This document shows positions 31,834 through 42,696 of a DNA stretch of 54,164 nucleotides, piece after piece (position 1 is the stretch's first letter; every line of letters begins with the position of its first letter). Origin of the DNA: Methanomassiliicoccales archaeon (lineage in GTDB: Archaea > Thermoplasmatota > Thermoplasmata > RBG-16-68-12 > SOIM01). The position numbers and the translations under genes are program-made. The stretch is taken from positions 1 to 54,164 of the forward strand of contig JAUVGH010000012.1 in the NCBI GenBank assembly GCA_030593885.1. The letters are read 5' to 3'. The notes below the pieces were generated by a model that searched no databases, had not been told where the DNA came from, and saw only the letters and a program-made list of their open reading frames with translations.

Positions 31834-32696
31834 CTATCCTTGTCTCGAGCGCTGGAAGTAGTGGAATGATGACCTTTTCCCAAATTAAGCTTTTCCTTTA
31901 TTATGCGGTTGGACAGTTCACCGATCTCCTCGGGGCTCAACTCTTCTACTCTTCTCTGGGAACCAGGAAGTCCTGAAACGAACTGAGCCATCGACTCCTT
32001 GGTGTCTGTGAGACTCTTCCATTCAAGCATCAGCGAGTTCCGTATCTGCTTTCGCCTGTGGGTGAACAGGGCCCTGACGACCTTGAAGAACTGATCTTCG
32101 TCAATGACCTCGAAAGGCGGATGCCTGGGCTTGATCCTGACAATTGAAGCGTCCACCTTGGGTTCAGGGTAGAACAGGGTTCTTGGGACCGTCTCAAGAA
32201 TCTCGCAATTGGCCCTGTAGAACGCGTTGACCGAGAGCCTGGAATAGTCCTTGTCCCCCTCAGGTGCCACCAAACGTTCGGCGAACTCCTTCTGATACAT
32301 CAGTATGCCTGAGTCAAAAGGCACCTCCAGTAGCTTGAAGGTGACGGGCGATGAGATGTTGAACGGGAGGTTCGAGACCACCTTGTCGAATTCCGGCAGG
32401 TCGACCTTGAGGACATCTCCCCTGATGATCTCCACATCCTCATACGTTCGCTCGATGTAGTCCGCTGCCGCTGGATCAGCCTCCACTGCAACAACCCTCT
32501 TGGCCCTCGTGGAGAGAATGCCAGTGAGCATCCCCAGCCCTGGCCCGATCTCGAGCACAGTGTCGTTCTTTCCCACCTTGGCGTATTGCACTTGTCTGTT
32601 TGCGGTCGCTTCATCACTGAGGAAATGCTGACCGAGTCTTCTGTTGGGAGTCATCCCAAGATCTCTTATCTTGGCTTTGAGTTCAGAGATATCCAT
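31830..32696 (-). CDS. rsmA: 16S rRNA dimethyladenosine transferase KsgA/RsmA (Dim1)
   Basis: 288 residues. KsgA dimethylates two adjacent adenosines in the 3'-terminal hairpin of 16S rRNA during small-subunit maturation. The family start is present (GMTPNRRLGQHFLSDE), then SAM motif I (VLEIGPGLGMLTGIL), the acidic motif (VVAVEADPAAADYI), motif IV NLPFNISSP, and FYPEPKVDASIVRIKP before the C-terminal helical domain (ALFTHRRKQIRNSL). A minus-strand TATA-like box near 32724 suits a leaderless start. It is divergent from the small zinc-binding membrane protein gene. Confidence 0.95.
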   Translation of the reverse strand: MDISELKAKIRDLGMTPNRRLGQHFLSDEATANRQVQYAKVGKNDTVLEIGPGLGMLTGILSTRAKRVVAVEADPAAADYIERTYEDVEIIRGDVLKVDLPEFDKVVSNLPFNISSPVTFKLLEVPFDSGILMYQKEFAERLVAPEGDKDYSRLSVNAFYRANCEILETVPRTLFYPEPKVDASIVRIKPRHPPFEVIDEDQFFKVVRALFTHRRKQIRNSLMLEWKSLTDTKESMAQFVSGLPGSQRRVEELSPEEIGELSNRIIKEKLNLGKGHHSTTSSARDKDR

Positions 32697-32759
32697 CTTG
32701 GCGACATCGATGACTGGGCCTATTATAGTTTTTTTGGAGATGCGATTCGTTCAACAAGT

Positions 32760-32769
32760 ATTATATAAC
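32760..32769 (+). promoter_or_regulatory. TATA box of the small zinc-binding membrane protein gene
   Basis: ATTATATAAC is centred 26 bp before the ATG at 32791, so the longer frame opening at 32644 is rejected in favour of a leaderless 93-codon gene. Confidence 0.55.
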
Positions 32770-32790
32770 CATGCACCTATCGAAACGAAA

Positions 32791-33072
32791 ATGCTCATCC
32801 CTTTCCAGACTAACGACACTGGCCCTGCATGCTGGGTTTTGGGACTTGTTCTCCTTTTTCTCTTAATCGCGCTGGTCATCTTGTACTTCTATCAACGATA
32901 CATAGCCAGCAAGAAGGCCGTGCATCACCTCTGCGATTACTGCGGGCACATGGTAAATGCGGTTTCAGACTGCCATCACGCCATGGTCAGGGAGAGGTTC
33001 CTTCACGGGGTCTGCATGGAATGCAAGAAGGAATGTAAGCTTGTTTGCGCAAGGTGCAAGAGACCTCTATAG
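32791..33072 (+). CDS. Small single-pass membrane protein with zinc-binding Cys/His cluster
   Basis: A 93-residue protein. After about 14 residues a long hydrophobic helix (WVLGLVLLFLLIALVILYFY) anchors it, followed by a cytoplasmic domain rich in metal ligands: CDYCGH, CHHAM, HGVCMECKKEC and CARCK, enough for two zinc sites. I do not recognise the family. The start at 32791 is set by the TATA box 26 bp upstream. It is convergent with the Cys-rich gene at the end of the RNA polymerase operon. Confidence 0.65.
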   Translation: MLIPFQTNDTGPACWVLGLVLLFLLIALVILYFYQRYIASKKAVHHLCDYCGHMVNAVSDCHHAMVRERFLHGVCMECKKECKLVCARCKRPL

Positions 33073-33095
33073 GATCTGGCCGGACTCTTGGATCC

Positions 33096-33422
33096 TCACT
33101 CCATTTCTACTGTAGATCTGATGTGATTCTCAAAGCTCAGAGCGTAGTCCTCGAATGTCCCACAGCCATCCTTGCCTGGGCAGAAGAACCTCTTGTACTT
33201 GGCGCAGTACAGACCGTACCACGCATCGTGGTCGCAGGCCTGTTCCTCCCGGTCATTGGACTTGGAGAAGAAAGCACAAACCTGCCGCCCGCCACACAGC
33301 ACACCATCGACATCGGAGTTGGAGCAACGCCCTTCCCCGTAGAAGTATTTGCACATGTTTCCCATCCCTTGGTAGACGTTCCTGGACATGCGCTGGAGGA
33401 AATATAAACCTTCCGAGATCAT
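33096..33422 (-). CDS. Small Cys-rich protein at the end of the RNA polymerase operon
   Basis: 108 residues with ten cysteines in a regular array (MCKYFYGEGRC, VLCGGRQVCAFFS, ACDHDAWYGLYC, FFCPGKDGC), probably binding zinc or an Fe-S cluster. No named family is recognised. The frame start at 33422 overlaps the stop of the nusA-like gene (ATGA), which suggests coupling. However, a minus-strand TATA-like TTTATATTT (33400-33408) could drive starts at 33389 or 33365, so the first 11-19 residues are uncertain. It occupies the place where rps12 is often found after nusA in archaeal genomes. Confidence 0.6.
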   Translation of the reverse strand: MISEGLYFLQRMSRNVYQGMGNMCKYFYGEGRCSNSDVDGVLCGGRQVCAFFSKSNDREEQACDHDAWYGLYCAKYKRFFCPGKDGCGTFEDYALSFENHIRSTVEME

Positions 33423-33844
33423 GCAACACTGACACTGTCGATGTTGTGATGCCGGCTCATCAGCTCCCTCGCGACCTTCAGATTCTTGGCATCCCTGCCG
33501 ATGGCCAAACCCTTCTGGGTGGTCTCGACCGATACCGTTGCATGAAGACCTTTTTCCCTCTCTTCGATCTCCACACCCTTTATGTTGTATGACCTGAAAA
33601 TGTTCCTCAAGAACTGCTCTGGCATGGAGGAATACTCTATGACCTTGATCTCCTTACCGATCATTTCCCTGAGCCTCGCGATGTTCTTCCCGCCTTTGCC
33701 AATCGCCTTCCCGCCTTCTCCTTCTTTGACTACAAAAACGAGCTTCTCAGGGGTCTCCAGGAGGTCTTTGGCTGTCGACCTGGTCACCCTTTGGAACAAG
33801 CCGATGATTCTGAGCGTGTCCTCATTGAAACTGATGTCTGTCAT
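33419..33844 (-). CDS. nusA: NusA-like transcription termination/antitermination factor (KH domains)
   Basis: About 141 residues with two KH domains: KAIGKGGKNIARLREMIG (first GxxG) and GLAIGRDAKNLKVARELM (second, with GRDA). It begins MTDISFNEDTLRIIGLFQRV, the usual archaeal NusA-like N-terminus. The ATG at 33844 is preferred over an upstream in-frame start at 33925, because the extra 27 residues would overlap the L30e gene and do not match the family. The archaeal protein lacks the S1 and N-terminal domains of bacterial NusA and binds RNA. The position after rpl30e is conserved in archaea. Confidence 0.92.
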   Translation of the reverse strand: MTDISFNEDTLRIIGLFQRVTRSTAKDLLETPEKLVFVVKEGEGGKAIGKGGKNIARLREMIGKEIKVIEYSSMPEQFLRNIFRSYNIKGVEIEEREKGLHATVSVETTQKGLAIGRDAKNLKVARELMSRHHNIDSVSVA

Positions 33845-33852
33845 TGGGCATC

Positions 33853-34124
33853 CTACCTGGACAAGATCCCAGATCCCCCTGCATCGATGATCGTCACAAC
33901 TGATATTGAGAACGGTTTTCCGCAAAGCGCCCCGAGTGCGAGATTGTCTCCTGGGAACTCCAGGACCTTGGCGATTCTCTGGTTCTCAAGAAAATCGTTC
34001 GAAAAGTTACTGGCCAGAACAATCATCTTGGCTGTCTTGTTCTTGACCGATTTCTCCGCTTCCTTCGATCCGAACAGGACCTTCCCGGAGGTAATTGCGG
34101 TCTTGAGGTTCCTCTCGAGGTTCA

Positions 34125-34125
<1 letters not shown>
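33853..34125 (-). CDS. rpl30e: Ribosomal protein L30e
   Basis: 90 residues of the L7Ae/L30e family, a large-subunit ribosomal protein. Recognised by LERNLKTAITSGKVLFGSKEAEKS, IVLASNFSNDF and the later LGALCGKPFSISVVTIIDAG. The ATG at 34125 shares its A with the TGA stop of rpoA2 (TGATG), a classic translational coupling; a GTG one codon earlier is possible but less likely. It lies between rpoA2 and the nusA-like gene, the usual archaeal order. Confidence 0.95.
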
Positions 34126-35594
<1,469 letters not shown>

Positions 35595-38366
35595 CTACTC
35601 ATCCTCCTCGGACGAAGACAGGGCCTCATCTAGGACTTCCGTCCCCATCATGTCCTTCTCCTTCTCACCATATCCGGTGATCTCCTTCTCTACCTCCAGG
35701 AGCTTGTAATCGGCCTCTCCTAGGACTTCCAGCAATACATCGTCCATGTCCACAGGGTCACCCTGAACGCTCCTAGATGGGTCCACGTTGTCCTCTCCGA
35801 ATTTGAATTGAATGATCGTGTCCGCTGTGTTGCGGACCGTCCTGTCCTCTTTGACCTTCAGATCCTCCAAGGCGTTGATGAGCCTCCTCTGCATGTAACC
35901 AGATCTGGATGTTCTGACAGCCGTATCGACCAGACCCTCTCTGCCGCCCATGCTGTGGAAGAAGTACTCCGTTGGAAGAAGACCGCTCTTGTAGCAAGAC
36001 TTGACGAAACCCTTCGCGTCGGCTCCCAGGTCGCCCGCTTCGAAGTGTGGCAACGTTCTGTTCCAGTATCCTCTGGATAACCTCTCACCTCGGACCGCCT
36101 GTTGCCCAATACATCCAGCCATCTGGCTGAGGTTGAGCATGGATCCTCTTGCACCGCTTTTGGCCATTATGACCGCAGAATTCTCCAGACCCAGATGCTT
36201 TCCCGCGATCTCTCCCGCGGTGTTCCTGGCCTTACCAAGCTCCTGAAGCGCTTCCACCTCGAGCGTTTCCTCCAGGGATCGACCAGGTATCTGGTCCAAC
36301 ATGCCCTCTTTGTAGGCTTCAACGAGGTCTTCGACCTTCTTTGCAGCCTTCCTGAGGACCTCGGCTATCTGTTGCTTCTCCTCTTTCGGTATATCCTCGT
36401 CGTCTATGCTAGTGGTGAATCCTCTGATTCTAATGGCACCGATGGCCAGCTTGGTGGCGTCGTCCAAGAACTCTCTTGCCCTGTCAGGCCCATAGTCCCG
36501 AGCGATCTTGTCCAGGATCTTGCCCTTGAACGCTCCTATTCCTTTCTCATCAATGGTTCCTGTCAGGATTTCCCCTTTCCTGATCTTGACATATCCGTCG
36601 TTCTCACAATCCTCCAGCTTGCACTTGTCGCATTTCTGGCAGATGGACGCCTTGAAGTTCATATTAAGGTCCTTTGGCAGGGAGGTGCTGAACAGCTGCT
36701 TACCCGTCCAGTATTCCCCTTTCTTGTCCTTGATCTTGGGTTTTGGTATCTTGCCGAGATTCACCAGCGGGGAGAGAATATGCAAGGTCTCATCCCTGGT
36801 GAACTTCGAGTCCATGTACGTCATCAGGAAGGCACCACTGATGTGGTCGTGAATGGCCCCGATCACCGGGCCCCCGAACCTCGGGGACAGTATGTGCTCC
36901 TGGACCTTCATCAGGATCCTCGCCTCGGCTCTGGCCTCCTCGCTTTGCAGCGCGTGGAGGTTCATCTCATCTCCGTCGAAATCCGCGTTGTACGGTGGGC
37001 AGACCGAAAGATTCAGTCTGAACGTCTTGTGGGGCATGACCCTTACTTCGTGTGCCATCATGCTCATGCGGTGAAGCGAAGGTTGCCTGTTGAAGAGAAC
37101 GATATCTCCATCCTTCAGCTGTCTTTCTACGGTGTATCCGTTCTCGATAGTCTCCGCCACGGTCTCGGCGTTCTTCTCGGTGATCCTGATCCTTCTGCCG
37201 TCCTCTCTTATCACGTAGTTGACGCCATGGACATATCCATCGCCCTCTGGCAAGGGACCCCTTGTCACCCATTCCTTGACCGTGTCGAAGTTGTAATCCT
37301 GAACCTTAACCGGAACCGTAAGCTCCCTGGCCGCTTCCACTGGCACGCCAACCTCGTTCATGGACAGCAACGGGTCGGGCGAGATGACCGTCCTGGCCGA
37401 GAAGTTGACCCTCTTTCCAGAAAGGTTGGATCTGAAACGCCCCTCTTTCCCCTTCAGCCTCTGCACTAGTGTCTTCAGGGGCCTACCTGATCTGTGTCTC
37501 GCTGGAGGTATCCCGCTTGTCTGGTTGTCGAAGTACGTGGTGATATGATACTGCAGAAGCTCCCACAGGTCCTCCACGATCAGTTGCGGTGCTCCCGCGT
37601 CCCTGTTCTCTCTCAGTCTCTGATTGATTCTCAAAACGTCGACCAGTTTGTGGGTGAGGTCATCCTCTGACCTGTCACCGCTCTCAAGGGTGATCGAAGG
37701 ACGAACGGTCACCGGCGGCACCAGAAGGGCAGTCAACACCATCCATTCAGGTCTCGCAACAACGGGCGAAATGCCCAAAGGCGGCAAGTCCTCGTCAGGT
37801 ATCCGCTCCAGTCGTTCCCTCACCTCCTTCGGAGTGAGCTTGTGCCCGTCCTCCCTGAAAGTGGTGGGTTTGTCAAGCGTTATCTTGGACTGCTCTGTCG
37901 CACAATGAGGGCAGATCTGGCGCTTGGCCGCATCCTTCGCGGTTTCCTTTGTGACCATCTGGATCTTAATGTAACCTCCCCCCATCTCTTCGATGGTTTC
38001 CCTTTCCTTGGCATACTCCTCCATTTGCTCTCTCGTCAACAGCAGCCTGCCGCAGGATTTACAGGTCGCCTGAAGAAGCTTCTTGATGTCTTTGATGTAT
38101 CCTACATGGACGACTGGCATGGCAAGGTCTATGTGCCCGAAGTGACCGGGGCAATCGTCCACCCTGCCTCCGCATGTCTTGCATCTCAGACCAGGCTCAA
38201 TGACCCCCAAATGTGAGTCCATCAGACCCATGTCTATCGGAAAACCGTCATCGTCGTAGGTATCTGCGGTAATGATTTTGCTGCCCGACATCCTCCTGAC
38301 CTCGTCAGGGGACAGAAGTGCGAATTTGATCGATTCTATACGTTTGGTCATTCCTCTATCCATCAT
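35595..38366 (-). CDS. rpoA1: DNA-directed RNA polymerase subunit A'
   Basis: 923 residues, the N-terminal part of the largest RNA polymerase subunit, holding the active-site Mg2+-binding motif NADFDGDEM (about 458-466). Also visible are the N-terminal zinc sites (CKTCGGRVDDCPGHFGHIDL and CKSCG / CPHC), the lid/rudder region LKGKEGRFRSNLSGKRVNFS and the bridge-helix region GYWNRTLPHFEAGDLGADAK. The length is normal and no intein is present. An ATG three codons further on is possible but does not matter for function. It lies 9 bp after rpoB. Confidence 0.98.
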   Translation of the reverse strand: MMDRGMTKRIESIKFALLSPDEVRRMSGSKIITADTYDDDGFPIDMGLMDSHLGVIEPGLRCKTCGGRVDDCPGHFGHIDLAMPVVHVGYIKDIKKLLQATCKSCGRLLLTREQMEEYAKERETIEEMGGGYIKIQMVTKETAKDAAKRQICPHCATEQSKITLDKPTTFREDGHKLTPKEVRERLERIPDEDLPPLGISPVVARPEWMVLTALLVPPVTVRPSITLESGDRSEDDLTHKLVDVLRINQRLRENRDAGAPQLIVEDLWELLQYHITTYFDNQTSGIPPARHRSGRPLKTLVQRLKGKEGRFRSNLSGKRVNFSARTVISPDPLLSMNEVGVPVEAARELTVPVKVQDYNFDTVKEWVTRGPLPEGDGYVHGVNYVIREDGRRIRITEKNAETVAETIENGYTVERQLKDGDIVLFNRQPSLHRMSMMAHEVRVMPHKTFRLNLSVCPPYNADFDGDEMNLHALQSEEARAEARILMKVQEHILSPRFGGPVIGAIHDHISGAFLMTYMDSKFTRDETLHILSPLVNLGKIPKPKIKDKKGEYWTGKQLFSTSLPKDLNMNFKASICQKCDKCKLEDCENDGYVKIRKGEILTGTIDEKGIGAFKGKILDKIARDYGPDRAREFLDDATKLAIGAIRIRGFTTSIDDEDIPKEEKQQIAEVLRKAAKKVEDLVEAYKEGMLDQIPGRSLEETLEVEALQELGKARNTAGEIAGKHLGLENSAVIMAKSGARGSMLNLSQMAGCIGQQAVRGERLSRGYWNRTLPHFEAGDLGADAKGFVKSCYKSGLLPTEYFFHSMGGREGLVDTAVRTSRSGYMQRRLINALEDLKVKEDRTVRNTADTIIQFKFGEDNVDPSRSVQGDPVDMDDVLLEVLGEADYKLLEVEKEITGYGEKEKDMMGTEVLDEALSSSEEDE

Positions 38367-38375
38367 CTGATCACC

Positions 38376-41300
38376 TCAGGTAAGATCCTCCAACTGGAGC
38401 CTCATTGCCACACCCAGCGAAAGAAGCTCATCCAGCAGCAGTTTGAACGCATAGCTCGTCTGCACCGGATATATCTTGGAATTGTTCTCGCACACCGGAC
38501 ATCTCAGGTTCCCCTTTCTGTCCTTGATGGCAAAATGACCGCACTCCGGATTACCGCACACATATTGGAGGGTTCCATCCGACTCGTCCAGCAGTCTGTC
38601 TTTGATTGCCATGGCTGCGCCGTGCCCTATCAGGCAGTCCCTTTCCATCTCTCCGAACCTAAGCCCGCCCTGTCTCGAACGACCCTCGGTCGGCTGTCTC
38701 GTTAGAATCTGAATCGGCCCCCTTGACCGAACATGCAGTTTCCCGGAGACCATATGGTGGAGTTTCTGGTAGTAAATGACCCCCACAAAAATCTCGGCAT
38801 CGATCATGTCCCCCGTCAACCCGTCGTACATGACCTCCTTGCCATTTGACTTGAATCCGTTAGTTATCAATGCATTTCTGAGCGACTCCTCCCTCTCGCC
38901 GCTGAACGGGGTACCGTCCACGAATCTTCCGTCCATTGACCCGATCTTGCCGCCGATCATTTCCAGAACGTGCGCGACGGTCATCCTGGACGGAATGGCA
39001 TGCGGGTTCATTATCAGGTCCGGAACGACGCCCTCGGCCGTGAAAGGCAAGTTCTCCATTGGTGCTATCAGTCCGATGACCCCTTTCTGACCGTGCCTGG
39101 ATGCGAATTTGTCCCCAAGCTCTGGAATCCTGAGGTCCCTGACCTTGACCTTCGCAAGCTTGCTTCCGTTCTCGGACTCGGTTAGCATCGCGCTGTCCAC
39201 CCAACCTCGTTCTCCGTGCCGAACGGTGATGCTGGTCTCTCTCCTCTTCTGTGGCGTCAGAAAATCGGTTTCCTCCTCCAGGAATCGAGGGGGTGATGTC
39301 TTCCCTATGAGGACATCTCCTCCATCAACAGCAGCCTCGGGGCATATCATTCCGTCGTCTGGTGTGAGATTGCTGTACGACAGGTCAGCCCTGGCGCCTC
39401 TGACATCCGGTGAGGGAATCTCGAAGTGGTCCTCCTGGCCACCAGGATATCTCCTCTCCTCGGAGCTATAGGTCCTCATGAAAGTGGACCGCCCAAGACC
39501 TCTGTCTATGCTGGCCTTGCTGATGACCACCGCATCTTCCATGTTGTAGCCACGATAAGACATGACCGCGACGACGTAGTTCTGACCGGCTGGCCTGTTG
39601 TTGAAATTGACGTATTTCATCTCTTCAGTCTGGACAAGCGGTGCCTGCGGGTAGTGGAGAAGATGACCTCTCGTGTCCGGCCTCTTCCTGTAGTTCGACG
39701 CTCCGAGTCCCAAGGACTGCTTCGCCATTCCGGCTCCCATTGTGACCCTGGGTGATGAATTGTGTTCTGGATATGGTACCAGACCTGCGCAGACCCCGAG
39801 AATCGTCATCGAGTCCATCTCGAGATGTGTGTGTTCCGGTCTGAGAAGCGTTTCGACTTCGAAGACCTCATTGCAGTGGTGGCACTCCAGTCTTGGCGTG
39901 TCCTCCTCGCCCATATTGACCCAGCCCACATCATTCCTGGACAAGGGGGCTCTGCAGTGCTCGCATCGCGCTGGGACATCGTAGGGATAGATGGCGATGA
40001 ACGAATCCTCTTCCTCCTCCGCGTCCACCCATTCGACCACCCCGATTCTGATGAGGTCGCCCATCTTTCGCTTGCCTGTAGTTATCTCTTCCAGATGTTT
40101 TGCAGTCAAGACCGGCCTTCCATCTCTGATCACTACTAGTGGTCTTCGCAACCTCCCCTCGTCGCAGTTGATGATGACCTCATTCATGTGCCGGTCATGA
40201 CGTATGTTGACCTCATGAGGGAGTAGACCTTCCCGTCTCCTTTCCCTGATCTTCTTGACCAGTTGTTCTGCGTTGTCGTGCAGACCGACCAGGTCCCCGT
40301 TGATATAGACCCTTGTGAGCGAGGTCTGTTCCCCCTTCACCTGTTGGGTCCCCAGATCAGCCAGTAGGACCTTGACTTCGCCCTCTGGCACACCCTCAGA
40401 AACATCGACTATCAGTGCACAATTCTTCACCAGGCCGCAGTTCTGACCTTCAGGAGTCTCGTTGGGACACAGCCTTCCCCATTGTGTTGGATGAAGGTCC
40501 CTTGCCTCGAAGTGAGGCTGACTTCTTGTCAGCGGTGATGTGACCCTTCTCAAATGGCTGATCGCGCTCATGTTGGAGGTTCTGTCCAAAAGCTGCGACA
40601 CGCCGGCCCTGCCGCCCACCCAGTTTCCTGTAGCCAAAGCGTGGAGAAGTCTCTGCGTGAGCAGGTCTGGCCTGATGGAGGAGGATATCTTGACCTCCCT
40701 CTTTCTGGCATAGCTCCTCTCCACCTGGTATCTCAGGTCCTTGATGAGATTGGCGAAGCTCACTCTGAACAGATCTTCCATCAGGTCGCCGGCCAGTTTG
40801 AGCCTCTTGTTAGCGTAATGGTCCTTGTCGTCCTGATGTCTCTTCTCCAAGGACAACTCAAGAACGGTTCTTGCCACACGACCCAAGAATATTGATTTCT
40901 TTATCCTGTCCTCGTGCGCATCTCCGAGATGGGGCAGGAGTGACCTGTCGATGATCGAGGATACCTTCCGTTCTCTGTATTCTTTAGCTTGACCCGTGGC
41001 GAACTTCTTCTCAAGCCAGTTCAGAGCATCGGCCTTGGTGAAGATTCCAGTCGGAGGGAACAGTTTCTTGTTCTGACATTCCTCGATGTTCGCATATACA
41101 ATGTTCCTCATCTCCGGATCGGAGACGATAGCCTCGAAGATATCCGCGTCGGAGTCCATCCCGAGAGCCTTCATCAGTATTACTAGAGGTATTTGGCCGG
41201 ATGCTGTTGGCACAGAGACCATCAGCATACCATCCTTCTTCTTCTCCATCAGTGTGAGCGCCCTGTAGCCCTCCTTCTGGGAGAAGACCTTGGCGACCTC

Positions 41301-41966
41301 CACCTTCTTCCCGTACCTCTCGCTGTATTCCACAAGGACCCTGTTTGGTGCGAGGTCCTCGAGCGAGATGGTCGCTCTCTCAGTACCGCCGATGATGAAG
41401 TAGCCACCTGGGTCGCGGGGATCTTCGCCCAACTCGATGAGCCTTTCTATGTACTCCTCATCTGTCAGCTCCCCGTCGTCCTCCAGGTTCTCCTTGTAGA
41501 GGGTGCACTTCTTGGACTTGATCATTATGGGGAGTGAGCCTATCCTTACCCTTTCTGGCTCGTGTTCTACCCCGTTCTCGATCACCGTGAACTCCAGCTC
41601 TATCGGGGCTTGATAATTCAGGTTCCTGAGTCGTGCCTCCATTGGGGTCAACTTGTGGGTCGCCCCGTTCGTCTCCCGAACCTCTGGCGCCCCAACGCGG
41701 ATGGTCGGCTTCGCCTCGTAGTCGATCTTGAACTTCTCGTCCCTTTTCCTACCGAACCTGATTTCGACCATGTCGCCATCGGTTCTATCCTCATCCAGCC
41801 TTATCATCCCCCTCATTTCGTCCTCGACGCTGCTCCTGAGGTTGTCGACAATCCTCTGCATTCTAGCGTTCGGATTATCCAGCGTTGGCAGAAAATCGTT
41901 AAAGCTGGCTATATGGTGGTTTACTATGCTCCTCTCCCTGAAGAAGGCTTCAACAAGTTCTCTCAT
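38376..41966 (-). CDS. rpoB: DNA-directed RNA polymerase subunit B (unsplit)
   Basis: 1196 residues, the complete second-largest subunit in one chain, not divided into B' and B'' as in Methanobacteria, Methanococci and Halobacteria. That agrees with Thermoplasmata. Landmarks are the zinc-type segment [12 protein letters not shown] / CHHC, the active-site region [15 protein letters not shown] (about 949-963), [15 protein letters not shown] and the C-terminal zinc site [11 protein letters not shown] / CPVC. It lies 6 bp after rpoH and 9 bp before rpoA1, so the operon is tightly packed. Confidence 0.98.
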   Translation of the reverse strand: MRELVEAFFRERSIVNHHIASFNDFLPTLDNPNARMQRIVDNLRSSVEDEMRGMIRLDEDRTDGDMVEIRFGRKRDEKFKIDYEAKPTIRVGAPEVRETNGATHKLTPMEARLRNLNYQAPIELEFTVIENGVEHEPERVRIGSLPIMIKSKKCTLYKENLEDDGELTDEEYIERLIELGEDPRDPGGYFIIGGTERATISLEDLAPNRVLVEYSERYGKKVEVAKVFSQKEGYRALTLMEKKKDGMLMVSVPTASGQIPLVILMKALGMDSDADIFEAIVSDPEMRNIVYANIEECQNKKLFPPTGIFTKADALNWLEKKFATGQAKEYRERKVSSIIDRSLLPHLGDAHEDRIKKSIFLGRVARTVLELSLEKRHQDDKDHYANKRLKLAGDLMEDLFRVSFANLIKDLRYQVERSYARKREVKISSSIRPDLLTQRLLHALATGNWVGGRAGVSQLLDRTSNMSAISHLRRVTSPLTRSQPHFEARDLHPTQWGRLCPNETPEGQNCGLVKNCALIVDVSEGVPEGEVKVLLADLGTQQVKGEQTSLTRVYINGDLVGLHDNAEQLVKKIRERRREGLLPHEVNIRHDRHMNEVIINCDEGRLRRPLVVIRDGRPVLTAKHLEEITTGKRKMGDLIRIGVVEWVDAEEEEDSFIAIYPYDVPARCEHCRAPLSRNDVGWVNMGEEDTPRLECHHCNEVFEVETLLRPEHTHLEMDSMTILGVCAGLVPYPEHNSSPRVTMGAGMAKQSLGLGASNYRKRPDTRGHLLHYPQAPLVQTEEMKYVNFNNRPAGQNYVVAVMSYRGYNMEDAVVISKASIDRGLGRSTFMRTYSSEERRYPGGQEDHFEIPSPDVRGARADLSYSNLTPDDGMICPEAAVDGGDVLIGKTSPPRFLEEETDFLTPQKRRETSITVRHGERGWVDSAMLTESENGSKLAKVKVRDLRIPELGDKFASRHGQKGVIGLIAPMENLPFTAEGVVPDLIMNPHAIPSRMTVAHVLEMIGGKIGSMDGRFVDGTPFSGEREESLRNALITNGFKSNGKEVMYDGLTGDMIDAEIFVGVIYYQKLHHMVSGKLHVRSRGPIQILTRQPTEGRSRQGGLRFGEMERDCLIGHGAAMAIKDRLLDESDGTLQYVCGNPECGHFAIKDRKGNLRCPVCENNSKIYPVQTSYAFKLLLDELLSLGVAMRLQLEDLT

Positions 41967-41972
41967 TGAGGA

Positions 41973-42221
41973 TTACCTCCTTATTATCAATCGATACGCT
42001 TTTGCCTTGCCTGCGGTCTCGCTTGCCCGGGTTATCTCGACGACCATGCCCTCTTTGACATCGTGGTTCTGACTCAGAATCTTGATGCATGGGTCCGTAA
42101 ACTTGATTTTGGGGAGCTGTTCCTTGGAAATCTTCAGGTCAGAGACGACTTTCTGTACCTGTTTCTCATTCAACAATCTATGCTCTGGGACCAATTGGTG
42201 TTCCATAACGTTGAAGGGCAT
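41973..42221 (-). CDS. rpoH: DNA-directed RNA polymerase subunit H (Rpb5 C-terminal domain)
   Basis: 82 residues, equal to the C-terminal domain of eukaryotic Rpb5. Recognised by NVMEHQLVPEHRLLNEKQVQ, KISKEQLPKIKFTDPCIK and the final AGKAKAYRLIIRR. It is the first protein gene of the RNA polymerase operon. GAGGT lies a few bases before the ATG. The tRNA-Lys gene ends only 52 bp upstream on the same strand, so tRNA and operon may share a transcript. Confidence 0.95.
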   Translation of the reverse strand: MPFNVMEHQLVPEHRLLNEKQVQKVVSDLKISKEQLPKIKFTDPCIKILSQNHDVKEGMVVEITRASETAGKAKAYRLIIRR

Positions 42222-42287
42222 ATTCTACCTCTGGGTTTTCTCTCCTGGGGGGCGTTCGACCATATGGGTATGACGGGCCCGCGGGGA

Positions 42288-42317
42288 ATTTCGAGTCCTC
42301 CTGTGTCGGAGTTTCTA
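42288..42317 (-). other. tRNA-Lys intron 3 (T-loop, position 59/60), 30 nt
   Basis: Exon TTCG (42323-42320) pairs with CGAA (42293-42290) as the 4-bp central helix. The bulges are AAT (42319-42317, cut before T42317) and ATT (42289-42287, cut before T42287). The intron-side stem includes CTCC / GGAG. Excision restores TTCGAAT. Confidence 0.85.
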
Positions 42318-42339
42318 TTCGAACCCCGGACCACCTGGT

Positions 42340-42385
42340 TTCTTTCTAACTGGGTCGCGCAGCTTGTCTCTTCGATCACGTTAGA
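42340..42385 (-). other. tRNA-Lys intron 2 (anticodon loop, position 37/38), 46 nt
   Basis: Exon CTTT (42391-42388) pairs with AAAG (42345-42342). The bulges are TAT (42387-42385) and AAA (42341-42339), and the intron-side helix CTAAC / GTTAG is five perfect pairs. This is the canonical archaeal intron site and a textbook hBHBh' motif. Confidence 0.92.
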
Positions 42386-42402
42386 TAAAAGCCAGATGCT
42401 CT

Positions 42403-42437
42403 TTCTAGGGAGTTCTGCCACTCAGACAAGAACTCCA
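42403..42437 (-). other. tRNA-Lys intron 1 (D-loop, position 20/21), 35 nt
   Basis: Exon CTAG (42443-42440) pairs with CTAG (42408-42405). The bulges are GTT (42439-42437) and AAA (42404-42402), and the intron forms a perfect 8-bp hairpin GGAGTTCT / AGAACTCC. Removal yields the typical D-arm GCTCAGCTAGGTAGAGC. Confidence 0.9.
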
Positions 42438-42660
42438 ACCTAGCTGAGCTACGGGCCCTACGCTTCTCCAGGCAAGCATGCGAACTTTAGTCATTGCTAA
42501 ACACCCTTATTAACTTTTTGGGCGGACGGTCATTTGGCCGGACGATTTCCCGTTTTCTTGTTTAATTTCAAAGAGTAAGATATTAATCCAAGGATAAAAA
42601 CCCAAAAAAACAATAAATATAAATATTAGTGCTCAAACCAGCCCTGGAATCCGATAAAAT

Positions 42661-42670
42661 CTTTATATTA
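42661..42670 (+). promoter_or_regulatory. TATA box of the zinc-ribbon/aEF-1beta operon
   Basis: CTTTATATTA is centred about 31 bp before the ATG at 42697, predicting a leader of only a few bases. It lies at the edge of an AT-rich 238-bp intergenic region that also carries the tRNA-Lys promoter on the other strand. Confidence 0.5.
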
Positions 42671-42696
42671 AGCCATTATTCTTAGGACGGATTCAA

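Larger units (their letters stand above)
42274..42458 (-). tRNA. tRNA-Lys (anticodon UUU) interrupted by three introns
   Basis: The 185-nt gene contains four exons: 42458-42438 (21 nt), 42402-42386 (17 nt), 42339-42318 (22 nt) and 42287-42274 (14 nt). Joined, they give a perfect 74-nt tRNA: acceptor GGGCCCG / CGGGCCC with discriminator G, D-arm GCTCAGCTAGGTAGAGC, anticodon stem TCTGG / CCAGG with loop CTTTTAA (anticodon TTT), variable loop TGGTC and T-arm CGGGG-TTCGAAT-CCCCG. CCA is not encoded. The introns interrupt the D-loop (20/21), the canonical anticodon position (37/38) and the T-loop (59/60), each with a 4-bp central helix between two 3-nt bulges (hBHBh'). A TATA-like GTTAATAA (about 42507-42514) lies upstream. 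All three must be removed for function. Confidence 0.93.

Noticed and set aside
36102-37469. A 455-residue open frame opposite rpoA1
   Set aside because: It is antisense to a highly conserved gene, shows no domain pattern and is explained by codon bias of the real gene; the same holds for long antisense frames opposite the antiporter (29603-30493) and the second MscS gene (43651-44535).
42360-42458. tRNA-Leu with anticodon GAG starting at 42458
   Set aside because: The first apparent anticodon-like loop lies inside the D-loop intron hairpin. A Leu reading would leave no proper variable arm, while the Lys reading accounts for every base of the cloverleaf.
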